NCBI RefSeq assembly: GCF_019602855.1
Contig: NZ_CP080767.1
Coordinates: forward strand, 3,348,001 to 3,412,000
Direction: 5' to 3'
Length of the DNA stretch: 64,000 bases
Source of the DNA: Cupriavidus pinatubonensis
GTDB lineage: Bacteria; Pseudomonadota; Gammaproteobacteria; Burkholderiales; Burkholderiaceae
A program made the position numbers and the translations under genes. Numbering within the stretch: the first letter of the stretch is position 1; every line of letters begins with the position of its first letter. Positions 11,589 to 20,479 of the stretch are shown here, in pieces. The notes beneath the pieces were generated by a model, which worked only from the letters and a program-made list of their open reading frames with translations, ran no database searches and was not told the DNA's origin.

Positions 11589-12572
11589 TTATTCGGGTTT
11601 CCAGTGTTCGTTCGGATGCAGGTCCAGCGTCGCGGCGGCCACCACCTGCATGACGAAGTCCTCATAGCTGATGCCAGCCGCGCGCGCGGCCATCGGCACG
11701 AGCGAATGGCCGGTCATGCCAGGCGAGGTATTCATCTCAAGCAGGAAAGGCTTGCCGTCGGCGCGCAGCATCACGTCCGCACGCGCCCAGCCACGGCAGC
11801 CCAGCACGCGGTAGGCCTGCACCGCCAGTTGCTGCACCTCGCGCTCGACTTCAGCACTCAGGCCTGACGGACACAGATATTGGGTATCGTCAGTAAAGTA
11901 CTTATTTTGATAGTCATAGTTAGAATCCGGCGCGACGATGCGAATCACCGGCAGCGCTTCAGCCGTAGCGCCCTCCCCTACCAACGGGCAGGTCAGCTCG
12001 GCGCCGTCAATGAAGGTCTCTGCAATGACGTCGTTGTCGAGCGCGGCAGCCTTCTCGAATGCCTCGCGCATCTGCGACGCATCGGTGACCTTGCTCAGAC
12101 CGATCGACGAGCCTTCGCGCGCCGGCTTGACGATCAGCGGCAGGCCGAGATCGGCGACGACTGCATCGAAGTCCGTATCGGCATAGAGCATCGCGAAACG
12201 CGGCGTGGACAGGTCATGCGTCATCCACAGGCGCTTGGTCGCCTGCTTGTCCATGGCCAGCGCCGACGCCAGCACGCCGCTGCCGGTGTAGGGCACGCCG
12301 AGCTGCTCGAGCAGGCCCTGCATGGTGCCGTCCTCGCCGTAGCGGCCGTGCAGCGCGATGAAGACGCGGTCGAAGCCGGCCGCGGCCAGTTCGGCCACGC
12401 TCTGCGTGGCCGGGTCAAAGCCGTGCGCATCCACGCCGCGCGACTGCAGCGCGGCCAGCACGCCGCTGCCGGACATCAGCGAAATCTCGCGCTCGGCCGA
12501 GCGGCCGCCATACAGCACGCCGACCTTGCCCAGCGATTTCGGGTCGATCTTGGGATTGGCGACGAAGCTCAT
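11589..12572 (-). CDS. ddl: D-alanine--D-alanine ligase
   Basis: Ddl joins two D-alanines with ATP to make the dipeptide added by MurF. The 327-residue ATP-grasp protein opens with KVGVLYGGRSAEREISLMSG, the substrate-binding loop of the family, and has VKPAREGSSIG for nucleotide binding and LEMNTSPGMT near the C-terminus for metal and product binding. It corresponds to the dcw-encoded DdlB form. The start overlaps the murC stop by ATGA (12569-12572). Confidence 0.97.
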   Translation of the reverse strand: MSFVANPKIDPKSLGKVGVLYGGRSAEREISLMSGSGVLAALQSRGVDAHGFDPATQSVAELAAAGFDRVFIALHGRYGEDGTMQGLLEQLGVPYTGSGVLASALAMDKQATKRLWMTHDLSTPRFAMLYADTDFDAVVADLGLPLIVKPAREGSSIGLSKVTDASQMREAFEKAAALDNDVIAETFIDGAELTCPLVGEGATAEALPVIRIVAPDSNYDYQNKYFTDDTQYLCPSGLSAEVEREVQQLAVQAYRVLGCRGWARADVMLRADGKPFLLEMNTSPGMTGHSLVPMAARAAGISYEDFVMQVVAAATLDLHPNEHWKPE

Positions 12573-13996
12573 GCCGCACCTCCCGCCTGCAGCGGCTGCT
12601 GGTGCGAGACCACCTGTCCCGGTACCGCGCCGATCGAGCCGGCTCCCATCGTTACGACCACGTCGCCAGGCCTGGCGGCATTCATGATGGCCTGCGGCAT
12701 CTCTTCCATCTGCTCCACGAAAACAGGTTCTACCTTGGCCGCCACGCGCAGCGCACGGGTCAGCGCGCGGCCATCGGCCGCGACGATCGGCGCTTCGCCG
12801 GCGGCATAGACCTCGGCCAGCAACAACGCATCAACGGTGCCGAGCACCTTGACGAAATCCTCGAAGCAATCGCGCGTGCGCGTGAAACGGTGCGGCTGGA
12901 ACGCCAGCACCAGGCGGCGGCCCGGGAACGCGCCGCGCGCGGCGGAGAGCGTAGCGGCCATTTCCACCGGGTGGTGCCCGTAGTCGTCGACCAGCGTGAA
13001 CGTGCCGGTGCCATCCGCCGTGGCCACTTCGCCGTAGCGCTGGAAGCGGCGTCCTACGCCGTGGAACTCGCGCAGCGCCTTGACGATCGCGGCGTCCGGG
13101 ACTTCCAGTTCCGTCGCAATCGCGATCGCGGCCAGCGCGTTCTGCACGTTGTGCAGGCCGGGCAGGTTCAGCACCACGTCGAGTGGCGGTTCGGCATGGC
13201 CGTTGAGGTGGCGCAGCACGGTGAAATGCATCTGGCCATCGACTGCGCGCGCATTGACAGCGCGGATCTGTGCATCCTCGGCAAAGCCATAGCGCACGAC
13301 AGGCTTGGACACGAATGGCAGAATCTCGCGCACGTTCGGATCGTCCACGCACAGCACGGCGATGCCGTAGAACGGCAGGCGCTGCGTGAATTCGATGAAC
13401 GCCTGCTTGAGCCGAGCGAAGTCGTGCCCGTAGGTGTCCATGTGGTCGGCATCGATGTTCGTGATGACTTCGATGACCGGGAACAGGTTCAGGAACGAGG
13501 CATCGGATTCATCGGCTTCGGCCACGATGAAATCGCCCGTGCCCAGGCGCGCATTAGCACCCGCGGAATTCAGGCGGCCGCCGATCACGAAGGTCGGGTC
13601 GAGCCCGCCCTCGGCCAGCACCGACGCCACCAGGCTCGTGGTCGTGGTCTTGCCGTGCGTGCCGGCAATGGCGACGCCCTGCTTCAGGCGCATCAACTCG
13701 GCCAGCATCACCGCGCGCGGCACCACCGGGATACGCTTGCTGCGGGCGGCCAGCACTTCGGGGTTGTCCCCGCTCACGGCCGTGGAAACCACCACGGCGT
13801 TCGCACCGGCGATGTTCGCCGCGTCATGCCCGTGCATGACCGTGGCACCGAGCGAAGCCAGGCGCCGCGTGGCGGCGTTGCTGCCCACATCGGAACCCGA
13901 GACCTTGTAGCCCAGGTTCAGCAGGACCTCCGCGATGCCGCTCATGCCGGCGCCGCCGATGCCTACGAAGTGGATGTTTTTGACGATATGCTTCAT
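12569..13996 (-). CDS. murC: UDP-N-acetylmuramate--L-alanine ligase MurC
   Basis: MurC adds L-alanine to UDP-MurNAc, the first amino acid of the peptidoglycan stem. The protein has 475 residues when started at ATG 13996 (MKHIVKNIHFVGIGGAGMSG); an open frame continues 16 codons upstream into the murG end but lacks family similarity. GTHGKTTT at 112-119 is the ATP-binding loop, and the N-terminal GIGGAGMSG binds the UDP sugar. The gene starts 23 bases after murG and overlaps ddl. No strong Shine-Dalgarno is visible, so translation may rely on coupling. Confidence 0.96.
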   Translation of the reverse strand: MKHIVKNIHFVGIGGAGMSGIAEVLLNLGYKVSGSDVGSNAATRRLASLGATVMHGHDAANIAGANAVVVSTAVSGDNPEVLAARSKRIPVVPRAVMLAELMRLKQGVAIAGTHGKTTTTSLVASVLAEGGLDPTFVIGGRLNSAGANARLGTGDFIVAEADESDASFLNLFPVIEVITNIDADHMDTYGHDFARLKQAFIEFTQRLPFYGIAVLCVDDPNVREILPFVSKPVVRYGFAEDAQIRAVNARAVDGQMHFTVLRHLNGHAEPPLDVVLNLPGLHNVQNALAAIAIATELEVPDAAIVKALREFHGVGRRFQRYGEVATADGTGTFTLVDDYGHHPVEMAATLSAARGAFPGRRLVLAFQPHRFTRTRDCFEDFVKVLGTVDALLLAEVYAAGEAPIVAADGRALTRALRVAAKVEPVFVEQMEEMPQAIMNAARPGDVVVTMGAGSIGAVPGQVVSHQQPLQAGGAA

Positions 13997-14019
13997 TGAG
14001 TCACTACATGTATTGGGCT

Positions 14020-15090
14020 TCAGTCCCTGGCCATCTGGCTGCATACCTCGGCGACGCGCCGGGTTGCCTCAGGCTTGGCCAGTCCGCGCGCCAGGCGCGC
14101 CATCTCTTTCAGTTGCGGCCGGTTCAGGCCGGCGATGGTCTTCGCCAGCCCGTCCGCCGTCAGTTCTTGTTGCTGCACAAGCAGGGCTGCACCCTGCTTG
14201 GACAGGAATTCCGCATTGGTCGTCTGGTGATCGTCCACCGCGTGCGGGAACGGCACGAACAGCGCCGCCACACCGGCGGCCGCCACTTCCGAGACCGTCA
14301 TCGCGCCCGCGCGGCAGATCACCAGGTCGGCGTCGGCATACGCCTTCGCCATGTCATCGATAAAAGGCAGGGTCTGAGCAGACACTTGCGCGGCGGCATA
14401 GTTCGCACGCAGCTTGTCGATCTGCTTTGCGCCGGCCTGGTGCGTGACCACCGGACGCTGCGCTTCAGGCAGCATGGCGATCGCCTTCGGCACGACGTCG
14501 TTGAGCGCCGCGGCGCCCAGGCTGCCGCCGACCACCAGCACGTTCAGCGGGCCGGTGCGTATGTCATAGCGTGCCTCCGGTTCCGCCATGTGTGCGAGCT
14601 CTTCGCGTACCGGGTTCCCGGTCCACTCGCTGTCGGGCAGCGTATCCGGGAACGCGCACAGCACGCGGTCCGCCACTTTGGCAAGCACCTTGTTGGCGAG
14701 TCCGGCAATCGAGTTCTGCTCGTGCAGCACCAGCGGCCGCCCGAGCAGCGAGGCCATCATGCCCGCCGGGAACGTGATATAGCCGCCCATGCCCAGCACC
14801 ACGCTCGGCCGCACGCGGCGCAGCGCGCCGAGGCTCTGCCAGAACGCGCGCAGCAAGTTCAGCGGCAACAGGAACTTGGTCACGAGCCCCTTGCCACGCA
14901 GCCCGCCGAACTGGATGAACTCCATCGGGATGTCATGCTTGGGCACCAGCGTGGCCTCCATGCCGGTACGGTTGCCCAGCCAGACCACCTTCCAGCCCTG
15001 CTCGCGCAGCGCGTGCGCGACCGCCAACCCGGGGAATACATGCCCCCCGGTGCCGCCGGCCATCACGAGCAACGTGCGCTGCTGCGTCAT
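14020..15090 (-). CDS. murG: Lipid II synthase MurG
   Basis: MurG, a peripheral inner-membrane GT-B glycosyltransferase, transfers GlcNAc to lipid I to make lipid II. The 356-residue protein has the N-terminal glycine loop MAGGTGGHVFPGLAVA and the second glycine-rich loop VVGGSLGAAALNDVVP, and the acceptor region VICRAGAMTVSEVAAAG. It overlaps the ftsW stop by ATGA (15087-15090), so flippase/polymerase and lipid II synthase are translated together. Confidence 0.98.
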   Translation of the reverse strand: MTQQRTLLVMAGGTGGHVFPGLAVAHALREQGWKVVWLGNRTGMEATLVPKHDIPMEFIQFGGLRGKGLVTKFLLPLNLLRAFWQSLGALRRVRPSVVLGMGGYITFPAGMMASLLGRPLVLHEQNSIAGLANKVLAKVADRVLCAFPDTLPDSEWTGNPVREELAHMAEPEARYDIRTGPLNVLVVGGSLGAAALNDVVPKAIAMLPEAQRPVVTHQAGAKQIDKLRANYAAAQVSAQTLPFIDDMAKAYADADLVICRAGAMTVSEVAAAGVAALFVPFPHAVDDHQTTNAEFLSKQGAALLVQQQELTADGLAKTIAGLNRPQLKEMARLARGLAKPEATRRVAEVCSQMARD

Positions 15091-16328
15091 ACCTTCCCTC
15101 CACGCATCAGCACACGGTTTTCATAGTCGATACGGAGCAGGATCGCCAAAGCCATGCAATTCATCAGAATGCCCGAGCCGCCATAGCTCACCAGCGGCAG
15201 CGTCAATCCCTTGGTCGGCAGCAGGCCCAGGTTCACGCCCATATTGATAAAGGTCTGCCAGCCGATCCACACGCCAATGCCCTTGGCCACGAGGCCGGCA
15301 AACGTGCGGTCGAGTTGCAGCGCGGTGCGGCCGATGCCGAACGCGCGGCGCACCATCCAGTAGAACAGGATGATGACGACCAGCACGCCCACAAAGCCAA
15401 ATTCCTCGCCAATCACGGCGAGGATGAAGTCGGTATGCGCTTCAGGCAGGTAGTGCAATTTTTCGATGCTGCCGCCAAGGCCGACACCGGTCCATTCGCC
15501 ACGGCCAAACGCGATCAGCGAGTGGGTCAACTGGTACGCCTTGCCGAGCGCGTTGCTCTCTTCCCACGGATTGAGGTATGCAAAGATCCGTTCACGCCGC
15601 CATGGCGATGCCGTGATCAGCAGCGCAAACGCGCCGACCGCCACACCGACCAGTCCCGCGAACAGCTTGCCGTTGATGCCGCCAAGGAACAGAATGCCCA
15701 TGGCCACCGCGGCGATCACGAGGAACGCGCCCATGTCCGGCTCGAGCAGCAGCAGCATGCCGACCACCACGACCGCCACACCCATTGGCAGGAAGCCCTT
15801 GGACACGGTCTGCATCCACTCCTGCTTGCGCACGGTGTAGTTGGCCGCGTACAGCACCACGGCCAGCTTCATCAGCTCCGACGGCTGGAAGTTCATGATG
15901 CCGAGGGGAATCCAGCGGCGCGCGCCATTCACGCCCTTGCCGACGAACGGCACCAGCACGATCACCAGCAGCACCAGCGCGATGATGAACAGCTTGGGCG
16001 CGTATCGGTCCCACACCTTCACGGGAATCTGGAACGCCGCCAGGCCGACCGACAGCCCGATCAGCAGCGCGAACGCATGGCGGACCAGGAAATGGCTTTC
16101 GCGATAGTTGGCGTAGCGCGGCGAATCCGGCAGCGCAATCGACGCCGAGTAGACCATCACCAGGCCGAGCGCGAGCAGCACGATCGCCACCCACAGCAGG
16201 GGCTGGTCGTACTCCATCATGCGCGAACGGGTCGGCTTGACGCCGGACACCGCATCGCGCAGGCCACCCCAGGCATTGCCGATGGTGGCGCCGATGAAAC
16301 CGCTGCGCTTGACCTGCGATTCACTCAT
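15087..16328 (-). CDS. ftsW: Septal peptidoglycan polymerase FtsW
   Basis: FtsW is the SEDS-family glycosyltransferase that polymerises lipid II at the septum with FtsI. The 413 residues contain about ten hydrophobic segments after a 40-residue cytoplasmic tail. Family motifs include NGARRWIPLGIMNFQPSE, AHTDFILAVIGEEFGF and LPLVSYGGSG. Its ATG overlaps the murD stop (16325-16328) and its stop overlaps murG. Confidence 0.97.
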   Translation of the reverse strand: MSESQVKRSGFIGATIGNAWGGLRDAVSGVKPTRSRMMEYDQPLLWVAIVLLALGLVMVYSASIALPDSPRYANYRESHFLVRHAFALLIGLSVGLAAFQIPVKVWDRYAPKLFIIALVLLVIVLVPFVGKGVNGARRWIPLGIMNFQPSELMKLAVVLYAANYTVRKQEWMQTVSKGFLPMGVAVVVVGMLLLLEPDMGAFLVIAAVAMGILFLGGINGKLFAGLVGVAVGAFALLITASPWRRERIFAYLNPWEESNALGKAYQLTHSLIAFGRGEWTGVGLGGSIEKLHYLPEAHTDFILAVIGEEFGFVGVLVVIILFYWMVRRAFGIGRTALQLDRTFAGLVAKGIGVWIGWQTFINMGVNLGLLPTKGLTLPLVSYGGSGILMNCMALAILLRIDYENRVLMRGGKV

Positions 16329-17836
16329 GGCATGATCCCCCGCGACAGGGCCAGTTCTTCCACCGCCGAGCGGAACACTTCGGCGCGGTGCACGTAGTTA
16401 CGGAACATGTCGAGGCTGGCGCAGGCCGGCGACAGGAGCACAACGTCGCCGCCTTCAGCCAGCTCCGCCGCCTTGTTGACGGCTTCTTCAAGCGTGGCCG
16501 CGTCGACCAGCGACGCGCCGCTGCCTTGCAGCGCATCGCGCAACTCGCCCGCTGCACGGCCGATCAGCACCACGGCGCGCGCGTACTGCGCGACCGGCGC
16601 GGCCAGCGGCGAGAAATCCTGACCCTTGCCTTCGCCGCCGGCAATCAGCACGACGCGCTTGTCCAGACCCGACAGCGCGGCCACCGTGGCGCCCACGTTG
16701 GTGCCCTTGCTGTCGTCGAAATACTCGACTTCATCGATAGTGGCGACCCACTCCACGCGATGCGGCTCGCCACGATATTCGCGCAGGCCATGCAGCAGCG
16801 CGTTGAGCGGCAGGTCGATCGCGCGGCACAGCGCCAGCGCCGCCATGGCGTTGGTAGCGTTGTGCATGCCGCGGATATGCAGCGCGTCGGCCGGCATCAG
16901 GCGCTTGTGGCGCACCGGCACGGCCTCCTGCGCGGTGGCATCGGCCTTGCGGCGGCGCGGCTTGCCCTCCCCTTCCGCTTCCGAGTCGGGTTCGGCGAGC
17001 ACCAGCCACGGCATGCCGCCTTCGCGCAGCACGCCGAAGCTGCCCGGCGTCTCGGGCAGGTCGGTGCCGAAGGTCACCGGTGCCGTGCCCGGGCGGGCCA
17101 TGTCCATGGTCAGGCGGTCATTGCGGTTCAGCACCTGCACGCAAGCCGTGCCGGCCGGTCCGAAGATGCGCGCCTTGGACGCGGCATAGGCTTCCATCGA
17201 GCCATGCCAGTCGAGGTGATCCTGCGTGACGTTGAGCACGGTCGCCGCGTGCGGCGCCAGCGTATGCGTCGTTTCGAGCTGGAAGCTCGACAACTCGAGC
17301 ACCCAGACGTCCGGCAGCGTGGCCGAAGCAATGCACGCCGACAGCTTGTCGAGCGCCGACGGGCTGATATTGCCGGCCACCGCCACGCTCTTGCCGGCGC
17401 GCTCGACCAGCCGGCCGGTCAGCGCGGTCGTAGTCGTCTTGCCGTTGGTGCCGGTGATCGCGAGCACCTTCGGCGCATAGCCGGATTCGGCCTGCAGGTG
17501 CGCGAGCGCGCGCGCGAACAGTTCGATCTCGCCCCACACGGGGATACCGCGCTGGCGTGCCGCGGCCAGCAGCTCGCCGGTATTCGCCTCCAGCGGCGAC
17601 AAGCCCGGGCTGATCGCCACCAGGCCGATGCCGTCGAGCAGGCTTTCGGCGAACGGGCCGCCCACGAACTCGGCCGACATCAGTTCGGCCTGCAGGAAGA
17701 CAAGGTTGGCGGGTGCCTCGCGCGTGTCGGCCACGCGCACGGCGCAGCCGTTCAGGCCACACCAGCGCGCCATGGCCAGCCCCGATTCGCCGAGGCCCAG
17801 TACCAGCACATGAGGTTTTTGCAGCTCGCCAAACAC
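16325..17836 (-). CDS. murD: UDP-N-acetylmuramoyl-L-alanine--D-glutamate ligase MurD
   Basis: MurD adds D-glutamate to UDP-MurNAc-L-Ala. At 503 residues it is longer than the roughly 440 of E. coli. The ATP loop GTNGKTTTT is at 129-137. A charged segment at about 283-312 (EAEGEGKPRRRKADA and flanks) looks like an insertion in the central domain. The start is GTG 17836 with AGGA eight bases upstream, and 58 bases separate it from mraY. It overlaps ftsW by ATGA. Confidence 0.96.
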   Translation of the reverse strand: MFGELQKPHVLVLGLGESGLAMARWCGLNGCAVRVADTREAPANLVFLQAELMSAEFVGGPFAESLLDGIGLVAISPGLSPLEANTGELLAAARQRGIPVWGEIELFARALAHLQAESGYAPKVLAITGTNGKTTTTALTGRLVERAGKSVAVAGNISPSALDKLSACIASATLPDVWVLELSSFQLETTHTLAPHAATVLNVTQDHLDWHGSMEAYAASKARIFGPAGTACVQVLNRNDRLTMDMARPGTAPVTFGTDLPETPGSFGVLREGGMPWLVLAEPDSEAEGEGKPRRRKADATAQEAVPVRHKRLMPADALHIRGMHNATNAMAALALCRAIDLPLNALLHGLREYRGEPHRVEWVATIDEVEYFDDSKGTNVGATVAALSGLDKRVVLIAGGEGKGQDFSPLAAPVAQYARAVVLIGRAAGELRDALQGSGASLVDAATLEEAVNKAAELAEGGDVVLLSPACASLDMFRNYVHRAEVFRSAVEELALSRGIMP

Positions 17837-17894
17837 TTCGTATTCCTGCCTTTTGAGTTCAGTAATCCTGTTGTCTATATAGAAAGCGCCCGAA

Positions 17895-19064
17895 TCAGCG
17901 CAGCTTCAGCGTGGACAGCCCGATCAGCACCAGCAGCATGGTGACGATCCAGAAGCGCACGGTGACCTGCGTTTCCTTCCAGCCGCTCAGCTCGAAATGG
18001 TGATGCAGCGGCGCCATGCGGAAGAGCCTTCGCCCTTCGCCATAGCGGCGCTTGGTGATCTTGAACCACGTGACCTGCAGCATCACCGACACGGTTTCCA
18101 CGACGAAGATGCCACCCATCACGAACAGCACGATCTCCTGGCGCACGATCACGGCCACGGTCCCGAGCGCGCCGCCGAGTGCCAGCGCACCAACGTCGCC
18201 CATGAACACCTGCGCCGGATGCGCGTTGAACCAGAGGAAGGCCAGCCCCGCGCCCGCCATCGCCGAACAGAAGATCAGCAGTTCGCCCGCGCCCGGAATA
18301 TGCGGGAACAGCAGGTATTTGCTGTAGACCGAACTGCCCATCACATAAGCGAAGGCGCCCAGCGCGCCGCCAACCAGCACCACTGGCATGATCACCAGGC
18401 CGTCGAGGCCATCAGTCAGGTTCACGGCGTTGCTGGAGCCGACGATCACCAGATAGGTCAGCACGATGAAGCCGGCCACACCCAGCGGATAGCTGACTTC
18501 CTTGAAGAAGGGCACGATCAGGTTGGACTTGTACGGCATATCCAGCGACAGGCCGCCCTCGACCCAGCTCAGGAACAGGTCCCAGACCCGCACATTGCTG
18601 CTTTCCGACACCGAGAACGCCAGGTAGACCGCGGCGACAAGGCCAATCAGCGTCTGCCAGAAGAACTTCTCGCGGCTCGACATGCCGCGCGGATCGCGAT
18701 AGACCACCTTGCGGTAGTCGTCGACCCAGCCAATGGCGCCATAGCCGAGCGTCACCAGCATCACCACCCAGATGAAGCGGTTGCCCCAGTCGCACCACAG
18801 CACGGTAGAGATGGCGATGGAAACGAGCACCAGCACGCCACCCATAGTCGGCGTGCCGGACTTGACCAGATGGGTCTGCGGGCCGATCGTGCGCACGGCC
18901 TGGCCGACCTTCAGCTCGGTCAGTTTGCGGATGACCCACGGACCGGCGGCAAGGCCGATCACCAGCGCGGTGAGGTTGGCCATCACCGCGCGGAAGGTCA
19001 GGTAGTTGACGACCCGAAGGAAGCTGTAATCGTTTTGCAGCCACTGGGCCAGAGCCAATAACAT
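17895..19064 (-). CDS. mraY: Phospho-N-acetylmuramoyl-pentapeptide-transferase MraY
   Basis: MraY is the integral membrane enzyme that transfers phospho-MurNAc-pentapeptide to undecaprenyl phosphate, giving lipid I. The 389 residues contain about ten membrane segments. Characteristic motifs are VKSGTPTMGGVLVL, GWVDDYRKVVYRDPRG with the catalytic aspartates, NAVNLTDGLDGL and the late RRYGEGRRLFRMAPLHHHFE loop. It starts 14 bases after murF. Confidence 0.98.
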   Translation of the reverse strand: MLLALAQWLQNDYSFLRVVNYLTFRAVMANLTALVIGLAAGPWVIRKLTELKVGQAVRTIGPQTHLVKSGTPTMGGVLVLVSIAISTVLWCDWGNRFIWVVMLVTLGYGAIGWVDDYRKVVYRDPRGMSSREKFFWQTLIGLVAAVYLAFSVSESSNVRVWDLFLSWVEGGLSLDMPYKSNLIVPFFKEVSYPLGVAGFIVLTYLVIVGSSNAVNLTDGLDGLVIMPVVLVGGALGAFAYVMGSSVYSKYLLFPHIPGAGELLIFCSAMAGAGLAFLWFNAHPAQVFMGDVGALALGGALGTVAVIVRQEIVLFVMGGIFVVETVSVMLQVTWFKITKRRYGEGRRLFRMAPLHHHFELSGWKETQVTVRFWIVTMLLVLIGLSTLKLR

Positions 19065-19078
19065 CGTGTTCTACTTAT

Positions 19079-20479
19079 CTAGTGAGCGGGAGTGTCTGCG
19101 ACCAGCGCAGCCACCATCCGTTCCATGCGCATGAAGCGCGATCCCTTCACCAGCACGGCGCCAGCCTTCGCCACCGTGCCCCCTGCGTCTTCCTCCAGCG
19201 CCCGGGCGAGATCCGCCGCCCGTTCGAAATGCCTGCCTTGCGCACCGAATGCCTGCACGGCATGCGTGGCCAGTTCGCCCGTCGCCCACAACGCTTCGAT
19301 GCCGAGCGCCTGCGCATAGCCGCCGATTTCCGTGTGGAACGCCGGCCCCTGGTCCCCGACCTCGCCCATGTCGCCGATCACCAGCAGGCGCGGCGCGGCA
19401 AACCCGGCCAGCACGTCGATCGCGGCGCGCATGGAATCGGGGTTGGCGTTGTAGGTGTCGTCGATCACCACGGTGCCACCCGGCGTGTGCTTGACCTGCA
19501 GCCGGCCTTTGACAGCCTTGAATGCCGCCAGTCCTTGCTGGATAGCCGGCACCTGCACGCCGGCCGCCAGCGCGCAGGCGGTAGCCGCGAGCGCGTTGCG
19601 AACGTTGTGCGTGCCGAGCAGGCCGAGGTGCACCTCGAATGCATGGCCCGGCGCGCGGACCTGCATCACCTGCACGCCGTCGACGAGCGCCACCGTGGCC
19701 TGCACGTCGGCCTCGCCCGCGGTGCCGAAGCTGAGCACGCGCCGCGTACCGGCAGCTGCGCGCCAGATCGCGGCATGCTGGCCGCCGCTTTCTTCGTCGA
19801 GCGGGAACACGGCCACGCCATCGGCAGGCAGCGCGGCAATGGCCGCGGCATGCTCGTGGGCGACAGCTTCCACGCTGACCATGAATTCCTGATGTTCTCG
19901 CTGCGCATTGGTGACGACCGCCACCGTCGGCTGGGCGATGCCGGCCAGGTAGACCGTCTCGCCCGGATGGTTCATGCCCAGTTCAAGCACGGCCAGCCGG
20001 TGCGTCGCGCGCAGGCGCAGCACCGTCAGCGGCAGGCCGATATCATTGTTCAGGTTGCCGCCCGTGGCCAGGCGCTGGTCTTCACCCACCGCCGCCGCGA
20101 AGATCGCCGCGATCATTTCCTTGACCGTGGTCTTGCCGTTGCTGCCCGTCACCGCGACGGCCGGCAACGTGAACTGCCGACGCCAGCCGGCGCCGAGTTC
20201 GCCGAGCGCAATGCGCGTATCCGGCGCGACGATGGCCGGCACGCCGGCATCGACGTCGCGGCTCACCAGTACGGCGACAGCACCGCGTGCCACCACGTCG
20301 GCGATGAAATCGTGCGCGTCGAAGCGCTCACCCTTGAGCGCGACAAACAGGTCGCCCGGCTCGACCGTACGACTGTCGGTATGCACGCGGGCAAACGCCT
20401 GCGTGCCATCGCCCAGAACACGCGCGCCGGCAATCCAGCCGGCGGCTTCCTGCAAATTCGTCATCTTGGAATCGCTCAT
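19079..20479 (-). CDS. murF: UDP-N-acetylmuramoyl-tripeptide--D-alanyl-D-alanine ligase MurF
   Basis: MurF adds the D-Ala-D-Ala made by Ddl, completing the UDP-MurNAc-pentapeptide. The protein has 466 residues when started at ATG 20479 (MSDSKMTNLQ), which overlaps the murE stop by ATGA. The frame stays open much further upstream, but that part lies across murE and is not MurF. GSNGKTT at 112-118 is the ATP loop, and NANPDSMRAA is the typical C-terminal domain motif. mraY follows after 14 bases. Confidence 0.96.
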   Translation of the reverse strand: MSDSKMTNLQEAAGWIAGARVLGDGTQAFARVHTDSRTVEPGDLFVALKGERFDAHDFIADVVARGAVAVLVSRDVDAGVPAIVAPDTRIALGELGAGWRRQFTLPAVAVTGSNGKTTVKEMIAAIFAAAVGEDQRLATGGNLNNDIGLPLTVLRLRATHRLAVLELGMNHPGETVYLAGIAQPTVAVVTNAQREHQEFMVSVEAVAHEHAAAIAALPADGVAVFPLDEESGGQHAAIWRAAAGTRRVLSFGTAGEADVQATVALVDGVQVMQVRAPGHAFEVHLGLLGTHNVRNALAATACALAAGVQVPAIQQGLAAFKAVKGRLQVKHTPGGTVVIDDTYNANPDSMRAAIDVLAGFAAPRLLVIGDMGEVGDQGPAFHTEIGGYAQALGIEALWATGELATHAVQAFGAQGRHFERAADLARALEEDAGGTVAKAGAVLVKGSRFMRMERMVAALVADTPAH

